Assembly: GCA_934754855.1 (NCBI GenBank)
Contig: CAKVJR010000002.1
Span: 1-37,706, forward strand
Direction: 5' to 3'
Length of the DNA stretch: 37,706 nucleotides
Origin: an uncultured Candidatus Melainabacteria bacterium
GTDB lineage: Bacteria; Cyanobacteriota; Vampirovibrionia; Gastranaerophilales; Gastranaerophilaceae
Below, piece by piece: positions 7,994 through 16,729 of the stretch. A model generated the notes under the pieces. That model was not told the DNA's origin, made no database searches, and was given only the letters and a program-made list of their open reading frames with translations. The translations under genes were made by a program, and so were the position numbers. Positions within the stretch are counted from its first letter, which is position 1, and each line of letters opens with the position of its first letter.

Positions 7994-9208
7994 ATGTCAA
8001 TTCAATTTGGTAATTTAACAAATAAAATCAAAATTGATAAATCGCAATTGAGTGAAGCGGCAAAAAACACTTCGACTCTTAAAAATGCGAGTATTTTTGA
8101 CGGAAACACCAATAAAGTTGCCGAAAATCTTGTGAATTCTTACACAGATTCAAACGGCGTAATGCAAAAAGAAATTACGCAAAATACAAATTCCATCGGA
8201 ACAATAACCGAAAGTGAATTGGACGGTGTAATTTCTGAAGATGTTGTCATGAACCTTGTTCTTGATGCACTTGATGAAGAAAATGGTGTCGAAGACGTCA
8301 ATATTAACGGACAGTTTGATGAAAGGGTGCAACAACAGGGAACGGGCGATTGCTATTTATTGGCAACTTTAAAATCATTGTCTGAAACATCGCAAGGACA
8401 AGAAATTATCAGAAATACAATCAACGAAAACAGTGACGGAACATATACGGTCAACTTCCCCGGAATTGAGCGTTCCTACACATTCAACAAAGAAGATATT
8501 GACAAAGCAGATGCTGCCACAATCGGCTCTACCGACGGAAGTATTGTGGGCTCGGGCATGGGTCGTTACTCAGAGGGTGACGACGATGTATTGTTAATTG
8601 AAATGGCTTACGAAAAATTCCGTGATGAGGCTTATCACGGAGAAATTCCGTCTAAACCCGAATGGCCCGCTTACGTTTTACAATCGACGAGCGAAGCAAA
8701 TTACAATGCGGGCAAAAGCACACTCACGAGCGGAAACATGTCCCAAGTTATGTTCCTTTTGACAGGTGAGCACGCTGAATATGCGAGCGGGGACAAAGTT
8801 CACAGCGAAATCGACAAGATGAACAACACAAATGAACCGTTTGTCGCTTATGCAAGCGTTTACGCTGATAACGGCTACACGTCAGACCCGAACGGCGGAT
8901 ATTATAAAGATTCGAGCGGATACTATAAAAAAGTTGACGGAAACACTCCCGCAGGTGTTGAAAGATTTACATTTACAGGTGCAGGCACAAACGACAGATG
9001 TATTACATTCAATGGTGTCGGTGATGATGCGGATAAAAAAATTGACCTTACAACAAATTCTGTCGGTGGTCACGCAATCACAATCAGTGCCGTTACTGAC
9101 GATACAATAACAATTGTAAATCCTTGGGATTCTGATAAAAAAGTTACGGTTAACAGAGCAGATTTTGAAGGCTATATTACAGGCGTTCAATATATGAAAC
9201 TTTCGTAA
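7994..9208 (+). CDS. Calpain-like (family C2) cysteine protease
   Basis: This 404-residue protein has the calpain active-site layout: Cys in QGTGDCYLLATL (C120), His in GGHAITIS (H360) and Asn in NPWDS (N376). The C2 family hydrolyses peptide bonds in target proteins, often with calcium; the residues DVNINGQFDE just before the Cys could bind a metal ion. There is no signal peptide. The N-terminus (MSIQFGNLTNKI, later NASIFDGNTNK) resembles those of the two CHAP proteins nearby and may be an export signal (inference). The region between Cys and His is longer than in a minimal domain and rich in Gly/Asp/Ser/Tyr. A sigma-28 promoter lies directly upstream. Confidence 0.85.
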   Translation: MSIQFGNLTNKIKIDKSQLSEAAKNTSTLKNASIFDGNTNKVAENLVNSYTDSNGVMQKEITQNTNSIGTITESELDGVISEDVVMNLVLDALDEENGVEDVNINGQFDERVQQQGTGDCYLLATLKSLSETSQGQEIIRNTINENSDGTYTVNFPGIERSYTFNKEDIDKADAATIGSTDGSIVGSGMGRYSEGDDDVLLIEMAYEKFRDEAYHGEIPSKPEWPAYVLQSTSEANYNAGKSTLTSGNMSQVMFLLTGEHAEYASGDKVHSEIDKMNNTNEPFVAYASVYADNGYTSDPNGGYYKDSSGYYKKVDGNTPAGVERFTFTGAGTNDRCITFNGVGDDADKKIDLTTNSVGGHAITISAVTDDTITIVNPWDSDKKVTVNRADFEGYITGVQYMKLS

Positions 9209-9258
9209 TAAATTTTATGCTTTTGCTGTTGTAAAATTTATGCATTTATCCCATGCAA

Positions 9259-9455
9259 GATTAAACAGTGGATTGTTTCATTACACTCGCAATGACACAG
9301 AAAACCGATTCTTCGGGATAAATCCCTCAGAATGACAGTTACTGTTTTAAGTTAAGCATTACTTGTCATTGCGAGAAAATCGTCAGATTTTCGTGGCAAT
9401 CCATTGTTTACTCATTTATTAAATATGTAGGGTTGACTTTAGTCGACCAATTGAT
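9259..9455. repeat. Intergenic repeat island 1
   Basis: This gene-free stretch between the calpain-like gene and the autotransporter terminator is a mosaic of short units also found near 18 kb and 19.5 kb. Units are: 9267-9300 (reverse copy of the TCATTGCGAG...GGCAATCCA type), 9307-9339 (GATTCTTCGG...CCTCAGAATGACAG type), 9365-9406 (direct TCATTGCGAG...CGTGGCAATCCA) and 9427-9452 (GTAGGGTTGACTTTAGTCGA, itself partly palindromic). I see no coding potential. Confidence 0.75.
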
Positions 9456-9467
9456 AAATAAAAACAC

Positions 9468-9495
9468 AAAAAAATAACCCCGAATTTTCGGGGTT
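9468..9495 (-). terminator. Rho-independent terminator of the autotransporter gene
   Basis: On the minus strand a stem AACCCCGA / TCGGGGTT (positions 9495-9488 and 9483-9476) is followed by an A and a run of seven T residues. It begins 11 bp after the autotransporter stop codon. Confidence 0.85.
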
Positions 9496-9506
9496 TATTT
9501 TATGAA

Positions 9507-12500
9507 TTATTTGTCTTTTCCCAATGCCCATCTGAATCCGAAATTGAGAGAAACGCCGTTTCTTCCGCCGCCACGGAGCATTGCTTCACCGTAGCCCGTA
9601 AATTTATCGCCGATTTTCTTTTGAACGCCGATTCCGTATTGAACATAGGGGTCAATGCTCATTTCAGGCAAACTGACATCATTTGCTTTAATTTTCGTGC
9701 GGTTCATAACATTCCAAACCATTTGAACGCCAATGTAAGGCTGCCAACCGTTTTTGAGGTTTCCTATAAATTTAATTCCCGGAGCGATTTGGATTGTATT
9801 GAGCGGATTTGTGTTAATTTTCACCCCTGCTGCATTTGTATAGTTAAACATATCAACAAGAGTGTAGGACATCATGTAACTCGGTTGAATGACGAATTTT
9901 CCGTTTGCAAGTTCCCAATTATAGCCTGATTTGCTTGCAATACCTGTGTAAAGCATTGCAAAATCTTCATTCCCGTACATATTTTTGGCATTGCCTGCTG
10001 CTCCGCCGACATTCGCCGTCAAGCCTGTAAAGAAATTATCCTTATACCAAACCCCGCTCAAGCCCAAAAGCCCGCCGTTTTGGTAAATGCCAACATCGTT
10101 ATAATTTTGGTGCGAACCATTATATCCGATATATGCCGAATACATTCCGTCCCAGCCTCGTTTATGTTCGATAATTCCTGTATCACCGCCCACAATCGTG
10201 CCGTACATTACGTTGCTGACGCTCGGTCCGTTGTCGATTTGTATTGATTCAAAAGCGGAATAGGGTTTAAACCAAACACCCTTGTATTCTTCGGGCATTT
10301 GATTGGGCGAAAACGTCATCGTTCCGTCGGAAGCAGCTGATTTATTGCCGTATTTCATTGCCTGACGCTGTTCTTTCGGAATAGACATAAGCATATCCAT
10401 GTTGCCGAAAACTGTGTCAAATACTTGCGTTTCTGCCGTATATGCCGCCACTAATTGTGATACTGGTGCAACCAATACAGATGGGTTAAAGGCATCACTC
10501 GGATTTCCACCGCCACCTGAGCCACTTGAATTTATTTTCGCAAATTCAAAATTACCTTGCGTTTCATCATAGTCAACGAAATATTTATAAATTGGTGAAT
10601 AGCAGATACCTTGCTCGCCAGTAAATTCGATAGCGTCCATAATTGAGGAGTCTTGAACGAACGAGATTACTGTGGTGTCATTCGCACCGTCAGACAAGAG
10701 GTTTATACCTGCAACTTGAAGTTTTTCAACTCCTGAAACACTTACAGGATTTGTAATGAGCAAGAAATTGTCCATCTTTCCCTTTGCAAGGTCAGCATCA
10801 AGATAAATTTTTGATGTATTTTCAATTGACAATGAGTTTAATGGAATGTAATTGGCAGCACCGTTTCTGAGGTCTAATGTACCGCCTAAAAAGTTAATTG
10901 AGTTTCCATTATGGGCTAAGTATGTATCGTTAGTGTATTTTAACGTACCGTTTTTCAATGACCAATTAATTCCAAGGTCGTAGTTATTTCTCGTAAGGGT
11001 TGCATTTTCCATATTAACGACACCAGTTGTGCCTCTTGAGCCGATAAACATTCCTGTAAAATTAATATCAGAATTGCCCGTAAATGTTGTCTTTCCACCA
11101 ACTGATCTTATTTCGCTTCCCTCTTTGATAAGGATTTCTTGTCCAGATGTATTGCTAATAACTAGTTCTGCACTTTGTTCTACTTTGAGTTTTGTTTTGG
11201 TCAAATTGGTGTTATTAAGAACTAATTTTGTTCCTGCATCGCCTGAAATTTTTGTATTTAATCTCGTTACCACATTGTTTTTGCCTTCGACAACAAGTTT
11301 TGATTTGTCAAGAATTTCGTATGAAGAAAAAACACTTTCGTCTTGAGTCATTTCATAAAAATGCGAATTTCCTTGTGCCGCTTGAATTTTCTCCAAAACT
11401 CCTTCAAGTGTCATTGCAGATTTTGCATTGATTTGTCCTGTTGATTTATCGTAAGAAACGTAGTTTGTATTCATTGCTCCTGAACCTTTGATTAGTTCAA
11501 GGTTATCAGAGAGTGCGAAATTACTTTTTTGTGCGTCATTTACCTGCCAACTTGCACCATTGGTATCTAAAGTTAACTTATTGATACTTACGCCTTGACA
11601 ATTAAATTTTGTGTCATTGAAATCAATACTTCCGCCCTCTTTGACGTTCAAATTGAGATTTGGGGCGACGATGGAAACTTTATCATTACTTCTCAAATCG
11701 ACTTTTTTGTCTTGAATATCGAGAGTTGAATTGTTTGCAAAAGTGAGAGTTCCGTTTTCCGCAAAAATTTTGTCGATATTTGTGCTGCCGTAGTTAATAA
11801 TTAATTTTCCGCTACTCTCAACAGTCGTCGGGCCGCATTGATTGAGAAGTTCGTTTAAAGTAACATAGCCGACAATATTTACTTTGCCGCTGCCGGAAAT
11901 TTTATCGACACTTGCGATAGTTCCGGCAGTGACGTTAAACACTGACGAATCTGTAAATGTATCGATTTTTCCCGTGATGTTGTCAAGATTTGAGGTTAAC
12001 GTTCCCCCATAATATTCTGTCGGTCCGTAAGAGATGCCGTTTGTTATGTTTCCCTCAATTTTTCCGTAGTTGTTTAAAACTCCGGAGTTGTCAACATTGC
12101 CTTTAAGTAACCCTGTTTCGCCATTCAAAAATGTTGTTGAATTACCGACATTATAAATTTTTGACGGACTTACCATTTCAATAGTCCCGTCATTTACAAC
12201 GTTTGATGAACAACTAATCAAATCCTGCATATGAGAGAGGATAATTTTTCCGCCGACTTTGTTATAAAGGTCACCCTTGTTAAGATTGAATTGGTTAGTA
12301 GCTGTTATTGTTCCTGAGTTATTTAATACAGCCGATGGAACGCCTGTACCTGTCGTTCCTAAATTGAAAAGGTCAGCATTAATTATTCCGTCGTTGTTAA
12401 TGACAACACCATCTTGTACTGAAAATTTGTCTGTTGATGTGATTGAACCTTTGTTATTGATGACAGTGTTTTTGTCAAAGGTAATATTTTGGCTGTCAAC

Positions 12501-14102
12501 TGTAAAATCGTTCCCAATGTCAGTCGTTCCTGATTTTACGTTAAAATTTCCCGTCGTTCCGTCGATAAAACCTTTTTTGAATTCATTGTTTCCGTACAAT
12601 TCCAACACATTGTTGTTTGTAATGTTTGAATTATCAAGCGTAACAGAGGTAAGGCTGACAACGCCGTCGCCTCTGTTATCAATAACTGTTGAAGTATTAA
12701 AATCTTTTAAAGTAACTTTGTTAAACCCAAACTTTTGCCCTGTTGTGTCACCGACCGTAACACCGCCGTGTCCGTTTGCGTTAATTGTATATCCGTTGCC
12801 GAAAATGGTTGTATCTCTGTCAGTACCCGCAAATGTTCCTAAATCCTCTGTCAATGTAACATCACTCGTAATTGCGATTGACTTGTCGTTTAAGAGGGTA
12901 CTTTGGATATAAAACGGCAAATCAGTTACGTTTTTTGCTTTTGAAACAATGTATGAGCCTTTTGTCGCTGCATCAGGAGTAAATATATAAGTCTTATCTC
13001 CGTGTTTTGTTGAAATTACGTCTTGTGCAACTTCAACCAAATATCCGTTTGCATTTTTCAAGTATGCCGTGTTTGCAATGTCACCGTCCTCAAGAATGTT
13101 GATTTCATCCACAATTAAATATGGCGTGCCGGCAATAGATACGCTTGAAAAATCCAAACAGTCCATTTTTCCTGTTGCGGCATTATATTCTAATTTTAAG
13201 TGCAATGGAGCATCGGTTTCACCCTTCAATGCACCCATTACAATCGAATCGATGTTGTAGTTTTGCAAGTCAAGAGTTGCTTCACCGCCTACGCTTAAAC
13301 GTAATGTGTTCAATCTTGCGGCATTTGGGGTAAGTGCTAACGTTCCGTTTTTATATCCTGTTTTTGCTCCGATAGAGATGAAGGCACTGCTGCTTGCAAG
13401 GTCGAGTTTGCCTCCTAATGTGACTTTTCCGTTCAAATCGCAGCCACTTTTGAAGGTATTGTTGATATAAATATCGCTGTCAAATGAATTGTCAATCTTT
13501 ATATCGTCAGTGATTGTAAGGTTTTTGCCTTCATAGGCGTTGAGCGTAATTGAACTGCTTGAAAAAACTCCATAGCCCGTTCCGCCTTCTTGTCCTGTCG
13601 AGTTGTTGTTTGATATTTCGACATTTGAATTTTGTGCGGTGATGAATAATTTGTTGTAGGCACTGTTTTTGATTGCGACACCTTCGCCTGAGCCTTTGTT
13701 GTTTAACAACGAAACGTCAATTACTTCAAGGTGTGGGTTGCTACTATAAATTACCCCTTCTTCTCCAACTGTGAAATTTTTAAATACAGCATTTCTCACG
13801 GCAACTTTTGTTTCTGATGAACCATTCGCTGCAAATAATAACGGCGGTTCATCACCGTATTTTCCACCCGTAACCGTATGTCCGTCAAAATCGAGTGTCA
13901 AAACTTTTTGAAGCAAGCCAATTGAACTGCCTGTTGCAGTAATATCTTTCGTTACGGTTACTGTCGAGCCGTCAGCCGCATTTTCCGCTTCTTCCTTTAA
14001 ATTATCCCAAGACTCAATATCCGCCGCACCGACAGGTGTAATTCCGAGCAAAAAACACAATACGGCACAAGAAGACAATTTAGCCAAATTCTTCACAACC
14101 AT
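9507..14102 (-). CDS. Autotransporter (type V secretion) with beta-helix passenger
   Basis: The 1531-residue protein starts with a signal peptide (MVVKNLAKLSSCAVLCFLLG, predicted cut after VGAA). A long passenger (about 30-1230) follows, rich in Asn, Gly, Thr, Val and Asp with many short repeats of the kind that form a right-handed beta-helix. A Gly/Ser linker (SSGSGGGGNPSD) leads to a C-terminal beta-barrel of about 265 residues with alternating aromatic strands. The barrel ends FGFRW and then six extra residues, unusual because most autotransporters end on the aromatic. The passenger would be displayed on or released from the outer membrane; adhesion is a guess. A sigma-70 type promoter and a terminator make it a single-gene unit. 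Confidence 0.9.
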   Translation of the reverse strand: MVVKNLAKLSSCAVLCFLLGITPVGAADIESWDNLKEEAENAADGSTVTVTKDITATGSSIGLLQKVLTLDFDGHTVTGGKYGDEPPLLFAANGSSETKVAVRNAVFKNFTVGEEGVIYSSNPHLEVIDVSLLNNKGSGEGVAIKNSAYNKLFITAQNSNVEISNNNSTGQEGGTGYGVFSSSSITLNAYEGKNLTITDDIKIDNSFDSDIYINNTFKSGCDLNGKVTLGGKLDLASSSAFISIGAKTGYKNGTLALTPNAARLNTLRLSVGGEATLDLQNYNIDSIVMGALKGETDAPLHLKLEYNAATGKMDCLDFSSVSIAGTPYLIVDEINILEDGDIANTAYLKNANGYLVEVAQDVISTKHGDKTYIFTPDAATKGSYIVSKAKNVTDLPFYIQSTLLNDKSIAITSDVTLTEDLGTFAGTDRDTTIFGNGYTINANGHGGVTVGDTTGQKFGFNKVTLKDFNTSTVIDNRGDGVVSLTSVTLDNSNITNNNVLELYGNNEFKKGFIDGTTGNFNVKSGTTDIGNDFTVDSQNITFDKNTVINNKGSITSTDKFSVQDGVVINNDGIINADLFNLGTTGTGVPSAVLNNSGTITATNQFNLNKGDLYNKVGGKIILSHMQDLISCSSNVVNDGTIEMVSPSKIYNVGNSTTFLNGETGLLKGNVDNSGVLNNYGKIEGNITNGISYGPTEYYGGTLTSNLDNITGKIDTFTDSSVFNVTAGTIASVDKISGSGKVNIVGYVTLNELLNQCGPTTVESSGKLIINYGSTNIDKIFAENGTLTFANNSTLDIQDKKVDLRSNDKVSIVAPNLNLNVKEGGSIDFNDTKFNCQGVSINKLTLDTNGASWQVNDAQKSNFALSDNLELIKGSGAMNTNYVSYDKSTGQINAKSAMTLEGVLEKIQAAQGNSHFYEMTQDESVFSSYEILDKSKLVVEGKNNVVTRLNTKISGDAGTKLVLNNTNLTKTKLKVEQSAELVISNTSGQEILIKEGSEIRSVGGKTTFTGNSDINFTGMFIGSRGTTGVVNMENATLTRNNYDLGINWSLKNGTLKYTNDTYLAHNGNSINFLGGTLDLRNGAANYIPLNSLSIENTSKIYLDADLAKGKMDNFLLITNPVSVSGVEKLQVAGINLLSDGANDTTVISFVQDSSIMDAIEFTGEQGICYSPIYKYFVDYDETQGNFEFAKINSSGSGGGGNPSDAFNPSVLVAPVSQLVAAYTAETQVFDTVFGNMDMLMSIPKEQRQAMKYGNKSAASDGTMTFSPNQMPEEYKGVWFKPYSAFESIQIDNGPSVSNVMYGTIVGGDTGIIEHKRGWDGMYSAYIGYNGSHQNYNDVGIYQNGGLLGLSGVWYKDNFFTGLTANVGGAAGNAKNMYGNEDFAMLYTGIASKSGYNWELANGKFVIQPSYMMSYTLVDMFNYTNAAGVKINTNPLNTIQIAPGIKFIGNLKNGWQPYIGVQMVWNVMNRTKIKANDVSLPEMSIDPYVQYGIGVQKKIGDKFTGYGEAMLRGGGRNGVSLNFGFRWALGKDK

Positions 14103-14131
14103 CAGAAAACTCCTCTAATACATATTTTTTA

Positions 14132-14160
14132 ATTATAAAGGCAATTTCGATGGTTGTAAA
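14132..14160 (-). promoter_or_regulatory. Sigma-70 type promoter of the autotransporter gene
   Basis: On the minus strand, TTTACA (14160-14155), a 17-nt spacer and TATAAT (14137-14132) precede the gene by 29 nt. GGAG lies 8 nt before the ATG. A strong constitutive-type promoter is implied. Confidence 0.7.
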
Positions 14161-14199
14161 CTGCGTATAAATTAACATTAAAATATGTTTACATAAGAA

Positions 14200-15432
14200 T
14201 TATTCTTTGAAATATTTTTTGTCTTTTAATTCATCAGGCATAAATTGTTGTTTGTAATCGGGATTGTCGTGAGTATAGACGTAACCCTTGCCAAATCCGT
14301 ATTTTGAGGCATCTTTATAATGAGCATCTCTCAAGTGAATCGGAGGAGGATAATTTTTTCCCGACATAATATCAGCAATCGCCTCGTCAATTGCACAAAT
14401 TGCTCTGTTCGATTTCGGTGCCGTCGCAACATATTCAACCGCTTGAGCAAGCGGAATCCTTGCCTCGGGCATTCCCAAAAGTTCAGCCGCTCTGTGGGCA
14501 TTCATAGCAACCGTAAGTGCGTTGGGGTCAGCATTTCCTACATCTTCCGCCGCACAAACAATCAATCTTCTCGCAATAAATCTCGGGTCCTCGCCTGCCG
14601 TTATCATTTTAGCAAGCCAATAAATCGCAGCATCTCTGTCAGAGCCTCGAAGGCTTTTTTGAAAAGCCGAAGCCATATCATAATGGTCGTTTTGAGAATA
14701 TTTTATCAAAGTCGTTTGTGCAAGTTCCTCGAGCCTTTTTGCCGTCAAAATCCGAACACCGTCCTTGATATCAGAAGCAAAAAACAAATCTTCGACCAAA
14801 TTCAAAGCCGCTCTTGCATCTCCACGGGCAAAATTAATTATCATTTCGATAATGTCACGTTGAACTTTCGCATCGGAATAATTTTCCTTTAGATAGTGAA
14901 AGCCTTTTGCGATAATGCTTTCGATATTTTCGTCATCAAGAGCGGACAATCTCATTACCCGAACTCGTGACAAAAGAGCAGGAATGACCTGAAATGACGG
15001 GTTTTCCGTAGTCGAACCCATAAGATAAAACGTTCCGTTTTCAACGTGAGGAAGAAGTGCATCTTGTTGAGTTTTTGAATATCTGTGAATTTCATCTAAA
15101 AACAAAATGGTTTTTTTGCCGCAAAGCAAGTTCTCATTAGCCTTTGTGACAACATCTTTGATATCTTTTACCCCTGATGTAACGGCAGAAAGTTCGATAA
15201 AATCAGCATTAACTTTGTCAGCCAATAATCTTGCAAGGGTAGTTTTTCCGCACCCCGGAGGTCCCCAAAACAATACAGAAAAAAGACGACCTGAATTTAA
15301 CAAACCGAAAAGTGCCGAATTTTCGGACATAACGTTAGTTTGCCCCAAATATTCATCGAGCGTCTTCGGACGTAAAATTTCCGCAAGCGGCACCTGTTTA
15401 TTACATTCTTTTAAATTATCAAATAAATCCAT
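14200..15432 (-). CDS. rarA: Replication-associated recombination protein A (AAA+ ATPase)
   Basis: RarA/MgsA is a clamp-loader-like AAA+ ATPase that acts at stalled replication forks. The 410-residue protein (start MDLFDNLKE) has Walker A GPPGCGKT at 57-64, Walker B LFLDEIHR, the sensor segment GSTTENPSFQVIPALLSRVR and the C-terminal RarA domain (HLRDAHYKDA, near the end). An upstream in-frame ATG at 15510 would add 26 hydrophobic residues and overlap the divergent gene; the start at 15432 with AGGA about 10 nt upstream fits family members. It is transcribed divergently from the solute-binding protein through a shared palindromic -10 region. Confidence 0.93.
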   Translation of the reverse strand: MDLFDNLKECNKQVPLAEILRPKTLDEYLGQTNVMSENSALFGLLNSGRLFSVLFWGPPGCGKTTLARLLADKVNADFIELSAVTSGVKDIKDVVTKANENLLCGKKTILFLDEIHRYSKTQQDALLPHVENGTFYLMGSTTENPSFQVIPALLSRVRVMRLSALDDENIESIIAKGFHYLKENYSDAKVQRDIIEMIINFARGDARAALNLVEDLFFASDIKDGVRILTAKRLEELAQTTLIKYSQNDHYDMASAFQKSLRGSDRDAAIYWLAKMITAGEDPRFIARRLIVCAAEDVGNADPNALTVAMNAHRAAELLGMPEARIPLAQAVEYVATAPKSNRAICAIDEAIADIMSGKNYPPPIHLRDAHYKDASKYGFGKGYVYTHDNPDYKQQFMPDELKDKKYFKE

Positions 15433-15447
15433 TCGCAAAATTTCCTG

Positions 15448-15464
15448 TATAATAACATTATAAT
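15448..15464. promoter_or_regulatory. Back-to-back -10 elements for rarA and the solute-binding gene
   Basis: ATTATAAT is its own near-mirror: TATAAT occurs on the plus strand at 15459-15464 and on the minus strand at 15462-15457. The plus copy ends 6 nt before the ATG at 15471. The minus copy would give rarA a leader of roughly 18 nt containing its AGGA. A further plus-strand TGTATAAT ends at 15453. The -35 matches are weak on the plus strand. Confidence 0.55.
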
Positions 15465-15470
15465 ATATAC

Positions 15471-16703
15471 ATGACAAAGTGTAGCAAAATGAAAAAAATA
15501 ATTTCAGCAATCGTTATATTTTTGGTAATTATTTCGTTTTTCGGGTTTAAATCCCAAACGAAAAAAAACGATGAACTCGTCTTTTGGACGTTGCAATTAG
15601 GCACTTTCGACAAGTATATCAACGGAATTATTGATGAATTTGAAAAAGATAATCCGAATGTAAAAATCAAATGGGTTGATGTTCCGTATTCTGAGGGCGA
15701 AAAACGAACTCTTGCAGCATTATTGACAGATAATCCGCCTGATTTGATTAATTTAACCCCCGATTTTTCGGCAATGGCGGCTCAAAAAAATGCTCTTTTT
15801 GAAATTCCGAAAGAGTGCATGACCCAATATCCGCAAGCAATGTACCCTTCTCTTTCGTACAACGGAAAATTTTTCGCAATTCCTTTTTATCTCACATCTG
15901 CAATAACTTTTGTAAATTCTGATTTGGCAAAAAAATCAGGAATCACAAAATATCCGAAGACTTACGAAGATATGTTTTTGCTTGCCGAAAATGTTAAAAA
16001 TTCAACGGGATACTTCGTCGAAATGCCGACGGTTAATGAGAATGATACGTTTTTGAAAATCCTTAATAAATACGGAATTACGCCCAATAACGGAATAGAT
16101 TCCGAGCAGGCTTATTCGATTTTTGAAAGATACAGAAACCTTTATCAAAATAATTTAATTCCTAAAGAAAGCCTTACGCAGAGCCACAGAGAGGCACTTG
16201 AAAAATATATGTCGGGACAAATTGTGTTTTTGCAGGCAGGAGCAAACTTTTTGAATATTGTAAAAGAAAATGCACCGACAATATACAAAAACACAGATTT
16301 GGTTCCGCAAATCGTCGGAAATACGGGAAAATATGATTTTTCTCTGATGAATTTGATTATTCCCTCAAAAGCAAAACATAAAGACGGTGCCTTAAAATTT
16401 GCACTGTTTTTGACAAATAAAAACAACCAGCTCGAATTGGCGAAGTTAACCTCCGTTTTGCCCGTAAATAATGAGGCTTTGGCAGATAATTACTTCAAAA
16501 AATCTTCAACAAAAGAGGAACTTGCAAGAAAAATCAGTGCTGAACAAATCCAAAATATCGGCGAAGGCGTAAAAAATTCAAGAAACAAAAAGAATATTAT
16601 TTTGTTAACAAACACCGCTCTTGCGGAGATTATGTCGGGTAAAAAAGAAACATCTCAAACATTAACGGAACTTAACAAAAAAATTAATGAGTTCAAAGAA
16701 TAA
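15471..16703 (+). CDS. Extracellular solute-binding protein, family 1 (orphan)
   Basis: The 410-residue protein resembles periplasmic sugar-binding proteins of ABC importers: an N-terminal hydrophobic segment (residues 9-26), then LVFWTLQLG, IIDEFEKDNPNVKIKWVDVP, NPPDLINLTP and a C-terminal KFALFLTNKNNQLELAKLT region. The segment after the hydrophobic stretch (FFGFKSQTKK) has no AxA cleavage site or lipobox Cys, so it may stay as a membrane anchor. The start at 15471 (MTKCSK) is only 6 nt beyond TATAAT and implies a leaderless mRNA; the alternative ATG at 15489 (MKKIIS) has no ribosome-binding sequence. No permease or ATPase gene is adjacent; an LptF/LptG permease follows by 26 bp. Confidence 0.82.
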   Translation: MTKCSKMKKIISAIVIFLVIISFFGFKSQTKKNDELVFWTLQLGTFDKYINGIIDEFEKDNPNVKIKWVDVPYSEGEKRTLAALLTDNPPDLINLTPDFSAMAAQKNALFEIPKECMTQYPQAMYPSLSYNGKFFAIPFYLTSAITFVNSDLAKKSGITKYPKTYEDMFLLAENVKNSTGYFVEMPTVNENDTFLKILNKYGITPNNGIDSEQAYSIFERYRNLYQNNLIPKESLTQSHREALEKYMSGQIVFLQAGANFLNIVKENAPTIYKNTDLVPQIVGNTGKYDFSLMNLIIPSKAKHKDGALKFALFLTNKNNQLELAKLTSVLPVNNEALADNYFKKSSTKEELARKISAEQIQNIGEGVKNSRNKKNIILLTNTALAEIMSGKKETSQTLTELNKKINEFKE

Positions 16704-16717
16704 TTTTATTTTTGAGG

Positions 16718-16723
16718 TAAAAT
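16718..16723 (+). promoter_or_regulatory. Possible -10 element of the LptF/LptG gene
   Basis: TAAAAT ends 6 nt before the ATG at 16730, the same spacing as at nadK, proB, alr and the solute-binding gene. There is no convincing -35, and GAGG at 16714-16717 is too far (12 nt) to be a good ribosome-binding site. The gene could equally be cotranscribed with its upstream neighbour. Confidence 0.35.
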
Positions 16724-16729
16724 TAAAGC

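Noticed and set aside
12277..12912. 211-codon open frame antisense to the autotransporter gene
   Set aside because: It lies wholly opposite a repetitive passenger with clear protein character; no ribosome-binding site and no recognisable protein.
14320..14892. 190-codon open frame antisense to rarA
   Set aside because: Shadow of a well-supported conserved gene on the other strand.
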